Below, in pieces: positions 1 through 7,656 of a stretch of DNA of 64,000 nucleotides. Every line of letters starts with the position of its first letter. Positions within the stretch are counted from its first letter, which is position 1. A program made the translations under genes and the position numbers. The notes beneath the pieces were generated by a model. It ran no database searches and had not been told where the DNA came from. It was given only the letters and a program-made list of their open reading frames with translations. This DNA comes from Mycobacterium interjectum. GTDB lineage: Bacteria > Actinomycetota > Actinomycetes > Mycobacteriales > Mycobacteriaceae. The DNA lies in the NCBI GenBank assembly GCA_002102225.1, contig LQPB01000058.1, positions 1 through 64,000 of the forward strand, in the 5' to 3' direction.

Positions 1-283
1 CGCGGCTGCACCAAACCCGGCTGCGACGCCCCGGCCTACCACAGCCAGGTCCACCACATCCGCGGCTGGGCAACCACCCGCCGCACCGACATCGACGACC
101 TCACCCTGGCCTGCGGCCCCCACAACCGACTCGCCGAAAACGGCTGGACCACCCGCACCAACACCCGCGGCCAAAACCGAATGGATACCCCCACCCCACC
201 TCGACCGCGGCCAACCCCGAACCAACACCTTCCACCACCCCGAAAAACTCCTCCACCCCGAAGACAACGACGAACCCGTTTGA
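1..283 (+). pseudogene. C-terminal end of DUF222/HNH endonuclease-family protein (13E12 repeat type), frameshifted
   Basis: The window opens inside a coding frame that carries the HNH end of a mycobacterial DUF222/13E12-type protein: two cysteines (GCTKPGC), a VHHIRGW motif, then LTLACGPHNRLAENGW. This frame runs 1..~177. The family's usual tail (EW-PPPHLDRGQPRTNTFHHP) then appears in the next frame, 179..283, ending TGA at 281-283. The switch falls at the run of four A at 172-175; one A fewer would restore a continuous frame. Either the gene is broken near its 3' end or this is a base-call error in a homopolymer. The family is repetitive in mycobacteria and its DNA role is unproven. The N-terminus lies outside the window. 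Confidence 0.75.
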
Positions 284-285
284 CG

Positions 286-1509
286 TCAGGACAGCGGAGC
301 GGACCGGCTGGTGAGGATTGACAGCGCGATGGCGCTGATCTCATCCGCGACGCCGACGTAGCGGGTGAGATGCCATGTGCGAGCGACATCTTCGATAAAG
401 CTGATGGCCGCCGCGACCAGCAACCGTCCCTCGGCTGCCGTCGTCGCGGGAACCAACTCGGTGATCTGCTCGATCCACACGGCCTCGCGGTCGGACTGAT
501 TTCTCACGTACCCGTCGCGCACCTCGCCGGAGGCGTGCGAAAGTTCGGTGACGGAAACGGCAACGAGGTCCGGAGCGTCCAGGCTGATACGGACATGTCC
601 TTCCACAAGCCCGCGAAGGCGTTGTGCGGGATCGAGATTCGTGCGCATGGCACGGATGCACTCCAGGCTCCACCACTCATCGAGGCGCCGGATCAGCGCA
701 TCGAGGATGGCCTGCTTGGAGGAAAACGACCGGTACAGCCCGGGGCCCGCAATTCCGGCCCCCTTGCCGATCTCGCTGGTGCTGACCGCCGGATAGCCGC
801 GCGCCCGGAACAGGCGCGCGCCCGCCGCCAGCAGAGTTTCGTAGCGGGAGAACAGCACGCCTTCCTCGTCGCGCGTGCTGGCAACGGCGGGCAGAGGCTC
901 CAACTCGCGGACGGGAGGCGTCTTGGCCGCGGCCATGCAGGCTTGGTACAGACGCGCCTTGAGTTCGTCGGCAGGCAGGGTCAGGTTGTGCCGGCCCAGG
1001 CTGGTCAGCGTGCTGGACACCGCCCACGCCCGCAGCTCCGAATGCTGCGGGCTCAGGCCCGGCACCTCCAGCAGGACACTCTCGCGCATGCCGGCCACGA
1101 TCGCGTTGATGCGGCGCCGGACCTCCGCGCGGTCGGCCTCGTTGAGATACCGGGCCTCGCGCTGCCACAGCACCGTCAGGGCCCGCGATGCGACGGCCGC
1201 CGCGATCAGGTCCGGGAGATCGACGCTCAGGGGCCGAGCCGTCGGCTCCGCCTCGCCGTCGCTGAGGCGACGTGCGCTTTGATACTGGTCCTGGCCGGTT
1301 CGGATCGCTTCGGCGAGCAACGCCTGCTTGTTGTCGTAGTGGCGATACAACGCACGTGCGGTGACACCGGCCGCCTCGGCGATGTCCTCCAACTTGACCG
1401 AATGAAAGCCACGGTCCGTGAAGAGCCCAACGGCCTGTTCGAGAATCTGTTGCTTTCGGTCCTTCGGCCGGCGCCTAACGGGTTGGGCCAGAGCCTTTGT
1501 GGTCCCCAT
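286..1509 (-). CDS. mce3R: Mce3R-like tandem TetR-family regulator
   Basis: 407 aa protein containing two TetR units in one chain. The first helix-turn-helix is at about residues 18-65 (QQILEQAVGLFTDRGF ... TARALYRHYDNKQAL). The second is at about 220-265 (YETLLAAGARLFRARGY ... GPGLYRSFSSKQAIL). Ordinary TetR proteins are about 200 aa, so this is a single-chain pseudo-dimer. From memory, M. tuberculosis Mce3R (Rv1963c, about 406 aa) has this same unusual architecture and represses mce3 and lipid-metabolism genes. An mce3-type operon lies 6 kb downstream here, which supports orthology. It follows the epoxide-hydrolase-type gene on the same strand (55-bp gap) and probably shares its promoter, giving autoregulation. 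The ATG start is followed directly by the helix-turn-helix region. Confidence 0.85.
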   Translation of the reverse strand: MGTTKALAQPVRRRPKDRKQQILEQAVGLFTDRGFHSVKLEDIAEAAGVTARALYRHYDNKQALLAEAIRTGQDQYQSARRLSDGEAEPTARPLSVDLPDLIAAAVASRALTVLWQREARYLNEADRAEVRRRINAIVAGMRESVLLEVPGLSPQHSELRAWAVSSTLTSLGRHNLTLPADELKARLYQACMAAAKTPPVRELEPLPAVASTRDEEGVLFSRYETLLAAGARLFRARGYPAVSTSEIGKGAGIAGPGLYRSFSSKQAILDALIRRLDEWWSLECIRAMRTNLDPAQRLRGLVEGHVRISLDAPDLVAVSVTELSHASGEVRDGYVRNQSDREAVWIEQITELVPATTAAEGRLLVAAAISFIEDVARTWHLTRYVGVADEISAIALSILTSRSAPLS

Positions 1510-1564
1510 CGACTCGAACCCCCTTCGTGCGCACCGGAGTTACCAAACCCGCCAAATCCATCGT

Positions 1565-1957
1565 CTACAGCTTCATCCCGCTCTGTCGCTCGAAGTCCGC
1601 CAGATCAAAGTAGTCGCTGAAGCGGGTTATCTTGCCATTCTTGACCTCGAACACGCCGGTCACCGGCAGCACGACTTTTCGGCCGTCGTTCATCGTGAAG
1701 TAGTCGACGCGCTCGACCAGTACCCGACCGGGCTCGGCCGCCAGGGTGACGATGTCCAGCTTGGCATCGGAGAAGGCGTCCAGAAATGCGCGGAATGTGG
1801 CGCGGATGCCGGAGATGCCCTCGATCGGCTCGACCGGCACGTTGTGGTACACCGCGTCGTCGGCGAAGCCGCCGCAGATGCTATCGAGGCTGCGCGCCTG
1901 CCAGGACCCGAGAAAGTCGCGGACCAGCTTCTCGCTGCTTTCCTTGGTGTCGGCCAT
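1565..1957 (-). CDS. Limonene-1,2-epoxide hydrolase-type (NTF2-fold) enzyme
   Basis: 130 aa, one NTF2/SnoaL-fold domain. It keeps the residue set of limonene epoxide hydrolase with matching spacing: Tyr37 and Asn39 (YHN), Arg83 and Asp85 (ERVDYF), and Asp115 (SDYFD). In the characterised enzyme Y53/N55/R99/D101/D132 position water and protonate the epoxide, so this protein probably opens an epoxide to a diol; the substrate is unknown. Mycobacterial relatives include EphG (Rv2740). It is transcribed divergently from the SCP2/aldehyde dehydrogenase genes and just ahead of mce3R, so epoxide hydrolysis and regulation may be in one transcript. A cytoplasmic location is expected because no signal peptide is seen. 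Confidence 0.8.
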   Translation of the reverse strand: MADTKESSEKLVRDFLGSWQARSLDSICGGFADDAVYHNVPVEPIEGISGIRATFRAFLDAFSDAKLDIVTLAAEPGRVLVERVDYFTMNDGRKVVLPVTGVFEVKNGKITRFSDYFDLADFERQSGMKL

Positions 1958-2044
1958 TCCTATACCTCCTCTTCAGGTCGGAATATCAAAATACATCAAT
2001 CACTACGTTTGTGCGATTTACATGGCCATTTACCGCTCAGTACG

Positions 2045-2075
2045 CCATCGCACCAGCATATGGTTGATGGACATG
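2045..2075 (+). promoter_or_regulatory. Divergent promoter region with imperfect dyad and promoter motif shared with the mce operon
   Basis: Between the epoxide-hydrolase-type gene and the SCP2 gene lies an imperfect inverted repeat (2045-2070: CCATC at the left, GATGG at the right, with ACCA/TGGT inside, one extra base in the left arm). It encloses a possible -10, TATGGT at 2059-2064. The 20 bp at 2056-2075 match 16 of 20 bases at 7519-7538 upstream of yrbEA. ATACATC at 1991-1997 also recurs there at nearly the same distance. A common operator, perhaps for Mce3R, is an inference. Confidence 0.5.
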
Positions 2076-2197
2076 TTCCTACCGTAGCGCGAAGGACTCG
2101 GCGAGCGTTCGGCCGCGGTGCTTCCCTCCTTCGGGGCAGCAAAACTGCCCCTTTGGGGTCTGACCGTGGCGTCGCGGGGGTGATTGCATTGCCAATC

Positions 2198-2599
2198 ATG
2201 AATTTCTTCAGCGATTCCGGCGAGATCGACAAATACATTGGCGGGGTCTTCCGCGAGGCGGGCAACCACCCGCAATCGGGCCCCAAGTTCCGGGCCGCCA
2301 ACATCGTCATGCGGGTGATCTACACCGATCCCGCCTACGAGCTCACCGTGGTGCTGCGCGAGGACTTCCAAGTCATCTGCGGGCCAAGCGATCTCAAGCC
2401 CGATGTCACCATGGCCATGCCGGCCGACGTCGCTGACCGGTTCTGGCGTGGCGATTACAACCTCACGGTGGGCCTCGCCAAGGGCCACGTCAAGGCCAAG
2501 GGTTCAATCGGCAAGATCCTGCGGCTTATCCCGCTGACCAAACCCCTGTTTCCGATGTACCGGGCCAAGATCGCCGAAAAAGATCGCGGGGTGGCGTGA
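2198..2599 (+). CDS. SCP2 sterol-carrier-domain protein
   Basis: 133 aa with an SCP2-like fold: the middle contains the strand pattern ANIVMRVIYTDPAYELTVVL, then DVTMAMPADVADRFWRGDYN and VGLAKGHVKAKGSI, which correspond to the hydrophobic lipid-binding pocket of this family. Such domains bind sterols or acyl-CoA, or form part of lipid-transforming systems. There is no signal peptide. An ATG at 2198 is taken as the start; an in-frame GTG at 2180 would add six residues, and neither has a convincing ribosome site. The stop is 4 bp before the aldehyde dehydrogenase start, so the two are almost certainly co-transcribed. The context suggests handling of a hydrophobic substrate before oxidation. Confidence 0.75.
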   Translation: MNFFSDSGEIDKYIGGVFREAGNHPQSGPKFRAANIVMRVIYTDPAYELTVVLREDFQVICGPSDLKPDVTMAMPADVADRFWRGDYNLTVGLAKGHVKAKGSIGKILRLIPLTKPLFPMYRAKIAEKDRGVA

Positions 2600-2603
2600 G
2601 TCC

Positions 2604-4127
2604 ATGACCACGGTGGCCGTCCCGCACCATCCGATGCTGATCGGCGGTGAGCCGATCGACTCCGAGCGAAAGATGCGCATCGTCGACCCGGGCGACGAGC
2701 GTCTGGTCGCCACGGTCGCTCGAGGCGATGCCGCACACGTCGATGCGGCGGTCGCGGCGGCCAAGGCGGCCTTTGAGCGCGGCACGTGGTCACACGCGGC
2801 CCCGCAGGATCGCGCCGCCGTGATGCGCAAGATCGCGTCCGCGGCCCATCAGGCCAGCGATGAACTGATCGAACTGGAATTGGCGTGCAACGGTGCCACC
2901 ATCCGGCTGGCCACCGGGTTTCACATCGGCTACGCGCTGAGTCATTTCGGCTACTTCGCCGACCTCGCAGAGAGCTACGCGTGGCGGCGGCCCGCCCCTG
3001 TCGAGACGTTCCCGGTGCTCAGCCAAAGCGTCGTGCACCGCGAGCCGATCGGTGTCGTCGGCGCCATCACGCCCTGGAACTTCCCTCTGCTGCTGACCAT
3101 CTGGAAGATCGGCCCGGCGCTCGCGGCCGGCAACAGCGTCGTCGTCAAGCCCGACGAACACACCCCGCTGTCGATCCTCGAGTTCGCTCGGATCGCCGAA
3201 CGCAGCGGCTTGCCACCGGGTGTGCTCAACGTCGTGCCGGGAGTGGGGCACGAGGCGGGGGCCCGATTGGCCTCGCATCCCGACGTGGGCAAGCTCGCGT
3301 TCACCGGCTCCACCGCCGTCGGCCGCGAAATCATGCGGCTGGCGTCGGATACGGTCAAGCAGGTGACGCTCGAGCTCGGCGGCAAGGGGCCGTCACTCGT
3401 CCTCGACGATGCCGACCTCGACCTGGCCGTCGACGGGGTGCTCTACGGGTGCTTCGCCTACTCGGGTCAGATCTGTGAATCCGGCACGCGCGCACTCGTT
3501 CCCGCGGCGCTGCACGACGAGTTCGTCGACCGCCTGGTGACGCGGGCGAAGACTATCGTGGTCGGTCCCACCCGAGACTGGGACACCGATTTGGGTCCGG
3601 TGATCGACGCGGCGCAGCGTGCCCGCATCCTGAAATACATCGACGAGGCACGGGCCGCCGGAGCAACCGTCGTGCTCGGTGGGGAGGCGATCACGGGCGG
3701 AAATTTCGACAAGGGATTCTGGGTTGCACCAACGGTTCTCACCGGCGTGTCCAACGACATGACCATCGCTCGTGAAGAGGTCTTCGGACCGGTGCTCGTG
3801 GTCATCCCGTACGACGGCGACGAGCAGGCCGTCGCGATCGCCAACGACAGCGAGTACGGCCTGGCGGCAAGCGTCTGGACGTCCGACAATGCCCGGGGAT
3901 TGGCGCTGGCCGAACAGATTCGGTGCGGCAGCGTGTGGATCAACGACGCGCACCAGATCAACTGCCGGCTGCCGTTCGGCGGTTACAAGCAAAGCGGAAT
4001 CGGACGCGAACTGGGCCCCGATGCGCTCGATGCTTACACCGAGGCCAAGACGGTACATCTGGACCTCTCCGGCGGACTGGCGGCCAAGCCCTACGACGTC
4101 CTGCTCGGCAACGCCGACAACGCTTGA
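2604..4127 (+). CDS. NAD(P)-dependent aldehyde dehydrogenase
   Basis: 507 aa, full-length ALDH superfamily protein. The signatures are complete: Asn159 in TPWNFP, Lys182 in VKPDE, cofactor-binding FTGSTAVG (233-240), general-base Glu257 in LELGGK, and nucleophile Cys291 in SGQIC. It should oxidise an aldehyde to the acid with NAD+ or NADP+; the natural aldehyde cannot be read from sequence. It follows the SCP2 gene by 4 bp, and with the nearby P450, ferredoxin and epoxide-hydrolase-type enzyme it would suit stepwise oxidation of a terpenoid, alkyl or sterol side chain. It is convergent with the LuxR regulator, 3 bp away. Confidence 0.92.
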   Translation: MTTVAVPHHPMLIGGEPIDSERKMRIVDPGDERLVATVARGDAAHVDAAVAAAKAAFERGTWSHAAPQDRAAVMRKIASAAHQASDELIELELACNGATIRLATGFHIGYALSHFGYFADLAESYAWRRPAPVETFPVLSQSVVHREPIGVVGAITPWNFPLLLTIWKIGPALAAGNSVVVKPDEHTPLSILEFARIAERSGLPPGVLNVVPGVGHEAGARLASHPDVGKLAFTGSTAVGREIMRLASDTVKQVTLELGGKGPSLVLDDADLDLAVDGVLYGCFAYSGQICESGTRALVPAALHDEFVDRLVTRAKTIVVGPTRDWDTDLGPVIDAAQRARILKYIDEARAAGATVVLGGEAITGGNFDKGFWVAPTVLTGVSNDMTIAREEVFGPVLVVIPYDGDEQAVAIANDSEYGLAASVWTSDNARGLALAEQIRCGSVWINDAHQINCRLPFGGYKQSGIGRELGPDALDAYTEAKTVHLDLSGGLAAKPYDVLLGNADNA

Positions 4128-4130
4128 TGC

Positions 4131-5345
4131 TCAGGCGAGTTCGGGCACGCTGGCCAGCCGCACGTACGCCGACGCCGCCTCCGCACGGTTGGTCGCGTTC
4201 AGCTTGCGCAGCACGCGCTTGACATGCGACTTGACGGTGCCCGCCGAGATCACGAGCTCATCGGCGATCTGCTGATTGGTCCGACCGGCCGCCATCAGCC
4301 GAAGCACTTCGACCTCGCGGCGGGTCAGCATCGTCATCACCCTTGTCTGCACCTCGGCCAGCGACCGTGCGGCGGGGCTGCGCTCGACCGGCTCGATCTT
4401 GCGCAAGTCCAGATCGGCGTCCTGCAGCGCGCGGGCCGCCTCGTCCGCGGACGCCAGCGCGCGCAGCACCTCCGCGTGCTGGCGACGCATTCGCTCCAGC
4501 AGAACCGTGCGCTCGTAGGCGTACCCGAATCCCTCGGCGAACGCCCACACCGTGTCGCGGTCGATCTCGTCGACGATGCGCCCCGAGTACAGGCGGTCGG
4601 CGTGCAGGAACCCGATCACCGTGCCCGTCGGCATAATCGGTGCCGCGACATAAGAATGCGTCAACGAGAAATCCACGATCGGCCGGTTGACCCGGGGGTC
4701 GTTGCGGGCGTCACGCACAATCGCCGGCGCGTGACGCCGGATCATCTGCGTCTCGATCAGCATGTGATCCAGCAGCGGCGCCACCGACTGCGCGAAGGCG
4801 ACCATCTTTTCCGCGCCCAGCGTGTCCTCACCGAAATACGCTGACTCCATGACCATTCGGCCCTCGTGCACCCGGAAGAGCACGGCACGGTCGAATCCGC
4901 AGGACTCCACCATCTCGCGCGGCGCCCGATCGACGATCGTGGCGACATCGTCAACGGCGCGCAGCTTGCTCAGCGCCTCCTGCACCGCCAGCAGCGCGAA
5001 AGTGCGCCGCTTTGCCCCGTCCTCGATCAATTCACGCTCGAGCGAGCACAAGTCCAGCAGCGACTCCAGCGCATCGAGCGCGCTCTCGTTCCCCTGGGCC
5101 TCGACGGCGTTGCGCACCAGCGTCGCCTTGCTGTCGATGGCCTCGGCCACCACCGCCAGTGGATCATCGGTAGGGTCGACGCCGCAGTCCTGGAACGCGT
5201 CGCGATAACGGCGGGTGGCGCCGGTTTCCCGGGCCGGACGCGACGCCCAACCGGGGTGCTCCCCGTCGGCCAGGGTGGCGTGCGGGACGGGATCGGGCGT
5301 GCCGTAGCGATCTTGGTCGACGTTGACACCAATCACGGGGCTCAC
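4131..5345 (-). CDS. LuxR-family transcriptional regulator with GAF-like sensor region
   Basis: About 404 aa from a GTG at 5345, which follows GGGAGGAAA; a second in-frame GTG at 5336 has a better-spaced Shine-Dalgarno. The C-terminal ~60 residues are a LuxR/NarL helix-turn-helix (LTRREVEVLRLMAAGRTNQQIADELVIS and the recognition helix GTVKSHVKRVLRKL). The central region (about residues 110-280) looks GAF-like, including a predicted ligand pocket around SYVAAPIMPTGTVIGFLHADR. No response-regulator receiver domain is seen, so it probably senses a small molecule directly. It is divergent from the P450 gene (116 bp between starts) and convergent with the aldehyde dehydrogenase, so it is a candidate regulator of the P450 cluster. 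Confidence 0.85.
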   Translation of the reverse strand: MSPVIGVNVDQDRYGTPDPVPHATLADGEHPGWASRPARETGATRRYRDAFQDCGVDPTDDPLAVVAEAIDSKATLVRNAVEAQGNESALDALESLLDLCSLERELIEDGAKRRTFALLAVQEALSKLRAVDDVATIVDRAPREMVESCGFDRAVLFRVHEGRMVMESAYFGEDTLGAEKMVAFAQSVAPLLDHMLIETQMIRRHAPAIVRDARNDPRVNRPIVDFSLTHSYVAAPIMPTGTVIGFLHADRLYSGRIVDEIDRDTVWAFAEGFGYAYERTVLLERMRRQHAEVLRALASADEAARALQDADLDLRKIEPVERSPAARSLAEVQTRVMTMLTRREVEVLRLMAAGRTNQQIADELVISAGTVKSHVKRVLRKLNATNRAEAASAYVRLASVPELA

Positions 5346-5461
5346 TTTCCTCCCAGAATTGCGGCAGCGCGGCCAAAAAACGAAATTCCCCTCAAATGGG
5401 GGCAGGAGTCCTCCCCAACGGGGGATCGCTTTGCCGCCACCTCCGGCACAGGCTGGTCGAC

Positions 5462-6730
5462 ATGTCAACCGAGGCCGTCACAGCAACCTCCGCACAGTCC
5501 CTTTCGCCCGTCGAGCTTCTGACCACACCCGAAGGCATCGCCAACCCGTATCCGCTGTATGACCGGCTCAGAAAACTCTCACCCGTTGCGGGGTATCGCG
5601 ATTGGCCGCCGGGAACCGTCCCCGGCGCCGACGAGCCAGTCACCGCATGGGCGCTCTTCCGCTACGACCAGGTGTTCGAGGCGGCCAGAGACAGCACCAC
5701 GTTCTCGTCGCGGGACCCGCTGCAAGAGGCGTCATCTGCCCCCAGCCTGATGCTGGTCAACACCGATCCACCCAAGCACGAGGTGGAACGAAAGCTGGTC
5801 AGCCAGGCCTTTTCCCCGCGCCGCGTCAAACGGCTCGAAGGCTGGCTCGATCGGCTGATGCCGCAGCTCCTCGACGCCCTCGACGAAGGTGGGGACGGCA
5901 TCGTGGAGGTCATGGGGTTCGCCGCCGAGGTCCCCACCCGGGCGATGGTTCGGCTGCTGGGACTGCCCGACGGCGACCACGTGCGCTTCCGGCGGTGGGC
6001 CAACGCGTTCATGCTGTCGTCGTCGCTGACCCCCGAAGAGCGCATCGCGAGCAACGAGGAAATGGTGGCGACGTTCGCCACACGGCTTGCCGAGCACACC
6101 GCAGGGCTGGCGGAGCGCTCGGCGGACGAAGATGTGGACGACGCCGAGGACCTCATTTCGGCGCTGCTGCGCGCCGAGGTGGACGGGCAGCGGCTCACCC
6201 CCGAGGAGATCGCGCGCTTCTGCGTGACGCTGGTGGTCGCGGGCAGCGAGACAACCACCTTCCTGATCGGCAACCTGCTGCACGCGCTGGCCCGAGAGCC
6301 GGAGGTCCAGGCGCGCCTGCGCGCCGACCGCACCCTGCTGAATCTCTTCGTCGAGGAGACGCTTCGGCTCGACGGCCCGCCGCAACGCCTCTTTCGCATC
6401 GCCACCCGCGACGTCGAGGTCGGCGGCAAGCTGATCCGCGAGGGGGAGTGGGTGGCGTTGTTCTTCGGCTCGGCCAATCGCGATCCCGCGGTGTTCGGTG
6501 ACCCCGGGCGGCTCGACATCGACCGACCCAACATTCGCCAGCAGCTCTCGCTGGGCCACGGCTTGCACTTCTGCCTCGGCGCCTCGCTGGCCCGGTTGGA
6601 GGTGATGGCCGTGCTGAACGCGGTGCTCGATCGGTATCCGACGATCACCCTGACCGACGACCCCGGCACCAAACAGACCGCCAGCCTGCTGACCCACGCG
6701 TATGTCCGCCTGCCCCTCCGCCTTTCATGA
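5462..6730 (+). CDS. Cytochrome P450
   Basis: 422 aa soluble bacterial P450. The landmarks are intact: I-helix oxygen-binding AGSETTT, K-helix EETLR (ExxR), and the heme loop LGHGLHFCLG with ligand Cys371. It would hydroxylate or epoxidise a substrate using electrons from a ferredoxin, and a 3Fe-4S ferredoxin gene lies two genes downstream. The ATG at 5462 is chosen because the sequence conserved in P450s begins after it; the upstream in-frame extension overlaps the divergent promoter. The stop overlaps the next ATG (ATGA), so translation is coupled. No ferredoxin reductase is encoded in this cluster. Confidence 0.92.
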   Translation: MSTEAVTATSAQSLSPVELLTTPEGIANPYPLYDRLRKLSPVAGYRDWPPGTVPGADEPVTAWALFRYDQVFEAARDSTTFSSRDPLQEASSAPSLMLVNTDPPKHEVERKLVSQAFSPRRVKRLEGWLDRLMPQLLDALDEGGDGIVEVMGFAAEVPTRAMVRLLGLPDGDHVRFRRWANAFMLSSSLTPEERIASNEEMVATFATRLAEHTAGLAERSADEDVDDAEDLISALLRAEVDGQRLTPEEIARFCVTLVVAGSETTTFLIGNLLHALAREPEVQARLRADRTLLNLFVEETLRLDGPPQRLFRIATRDVEVGGKLIREGEWVALFFGSANRDPAVFGDPGRLDIDRPNIRQQLSLGHGLHFCLGASLARLEVMAVLNAVLDRYPTITLTDDPGTKQTASLLTHAYVRLPLRLS

Positions 6731-7152
6731 CAGACGACGCGATCATGACCACCACGACCGAGTCGCGCAACATCGAGACGACGAAAACCATCTATGCCGC
6801 CGTTCCGGCGGGCGATCTCGAGACCGCGCTCGCACATTTCGACCCCGACGTGCGCATCACCTACTACGGCACCGAAAAGATCCCGTACACAGGCGATTAC
6901 CGCGGCATCACCGAGGCGATGACGTTTTTCAGCACGGTCGGGCGGCACATCGAAATCGTCGAGATGCAGCCGTGGAAGTTCATCGCGCAGGGCGACGACC
7001 TCGCCGTGTGGGGCCGTCAACGCTTCCGGCGGTTCGCCACCGGCCACGAATGGGAATCGGAGTTCGCGCACATCATCACTCTGCGTGAGGGGCGCTGGTT
7101 GCACTTCCGCGACTTCATGAATTCGGCGCTGACCCTGCAGGCCTTCTCATGA
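6727..7152 (+). CDS. NTF2/SnoaL-like family protein
   Basis: 141 aa with a single NTF2-like cone fold: an N-terminal helix (TKTIYAAVPAGDLETALAHFDPDVRITYYG), a central region and closing strands (AHIITLREGRWLHFRDFMNS). Members are isomerases, hydrolases, cyclases or simple binding proteins. It lacks the Arg-x-Asp arrangement of the epoxide-hydrolase-type gene at 1565-1957, so the function cannot be assigned. It is coupled on both sides: its ATG overlaps the P450 stop and its stop overlaps the ferredoxin start. It may act on the P450 product or hold the substrate. Confidence 0.8.
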   Translation: MTDDAIMTTTTESRNIETTKTIYAAVPAGDLETALAHFDPDVRITYYGTEKIPYTGDYRGITEAMTFFSTVGRHIEIVEMQPWKFIAQGDDLAVWGRQRFRRFATGHEWESEFAHIITLREGRWLHFRDFMNSALTLQAFS

Positions 7153-7343
7153 AGGTCGCCGCGGATCGCGAGATCTGCATGGCCGCCGGCATGTGTGTGA
7201 TGACGGCCGGCGCTTTCTTCGACCAGGACGACGACGGCGTCGTGCTGCTCGCGTCCGCGGAGGTGCCGGACGCCGAGGAGCGCAGGGTGCACAACGCGGT
7301 CACGTTGTGTCCGTCGGGGGCCCTACGCCTGGTGTCGGAGTGA
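7149..7343 (+). CDS. [3Fe-4S] ferredoxin, P450-associated
   Basis: 64 aa. Cys10, Cys16 and Cys54 (followed by Pro55) are the three cluster ligands; the position that would carry a fourth cysteine, residue 13, is Ala. This is the pattern of the small 3Fe-4S ferredoxins found beside actinobacterial P450s. It should pass single electrons to the P450 at 5462. The start overlaps the preceding stop (ATGA). The reductase partner must come from elsewhere, possibly the one encoded at 55082-56485. Confidence 0.9.
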   Translation: MKVAADREICMAAGMCVMTAGAFFDQDDDGVVLLASAEVPDAEERRVHNAVTLCPSGALRLVSE

Positions 7344-7455
7344 GCGGGCCCGGCCCCGCCGCGCCACCGTCCAGCGCCGTGACGCGCTCGCGGGCCCGTC
7401 GGCCACGCGGTCGCGAACGCGGGCACCGATTTGGTACCCGGACAGTACTAGCAAG

Positions 7456-7538
7456 ATACATCGTTACACATAAGTGGCTATTTGCTTCGAATTTTGCAGA
7501 ACAGTTAGTTGTAACTGTGCGTATTGTCTATGGACATG
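7456..7538 (+). promoter_or_regulatory. Promoter/operator region upstream of the mce operon
   Basis: The 313-bp gap 7344-7656 holds the mce promoter. A perfect 7-bp inverted repeat with a 4-bp spacer (ACAGTTA-GTTG-TAACTGT) sits at 7501-7518, just before a possible -10, TATTGT at 7522-7527. The 20 bp at 7519-7538 resemble 2056-2075, and ATACATC at 7456-7462 recurs at 1991-1997. The local base composition is AT-richer than the flanks. A 23-codon ORF (7536-7607, ATG to TGA) begins 8 nt after the -10 and could be a leaderless leader peptide, but nothing else supports it. Confidence 0.55.
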
Positions 7539-7656
7539 AGCGCCTCGTTCCGCGTACCCTCGCGGATGTCACTCGTCCACATCGACCTGTCCGGGGGGCC
7601 AGCGTGAGGAACTCCACCCGCCGACACAGCATCGAGTCCAGGTGGTGCGCAGCGCG

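Noticed and set aside
7536..7607. 23-codon ORF just after the mce promoter -10
   Set aside because: Its position suits a leaderless leader peptide, but there is no similarity or coupling to the next start. It is noted in the promoter entry and not called as a gene.
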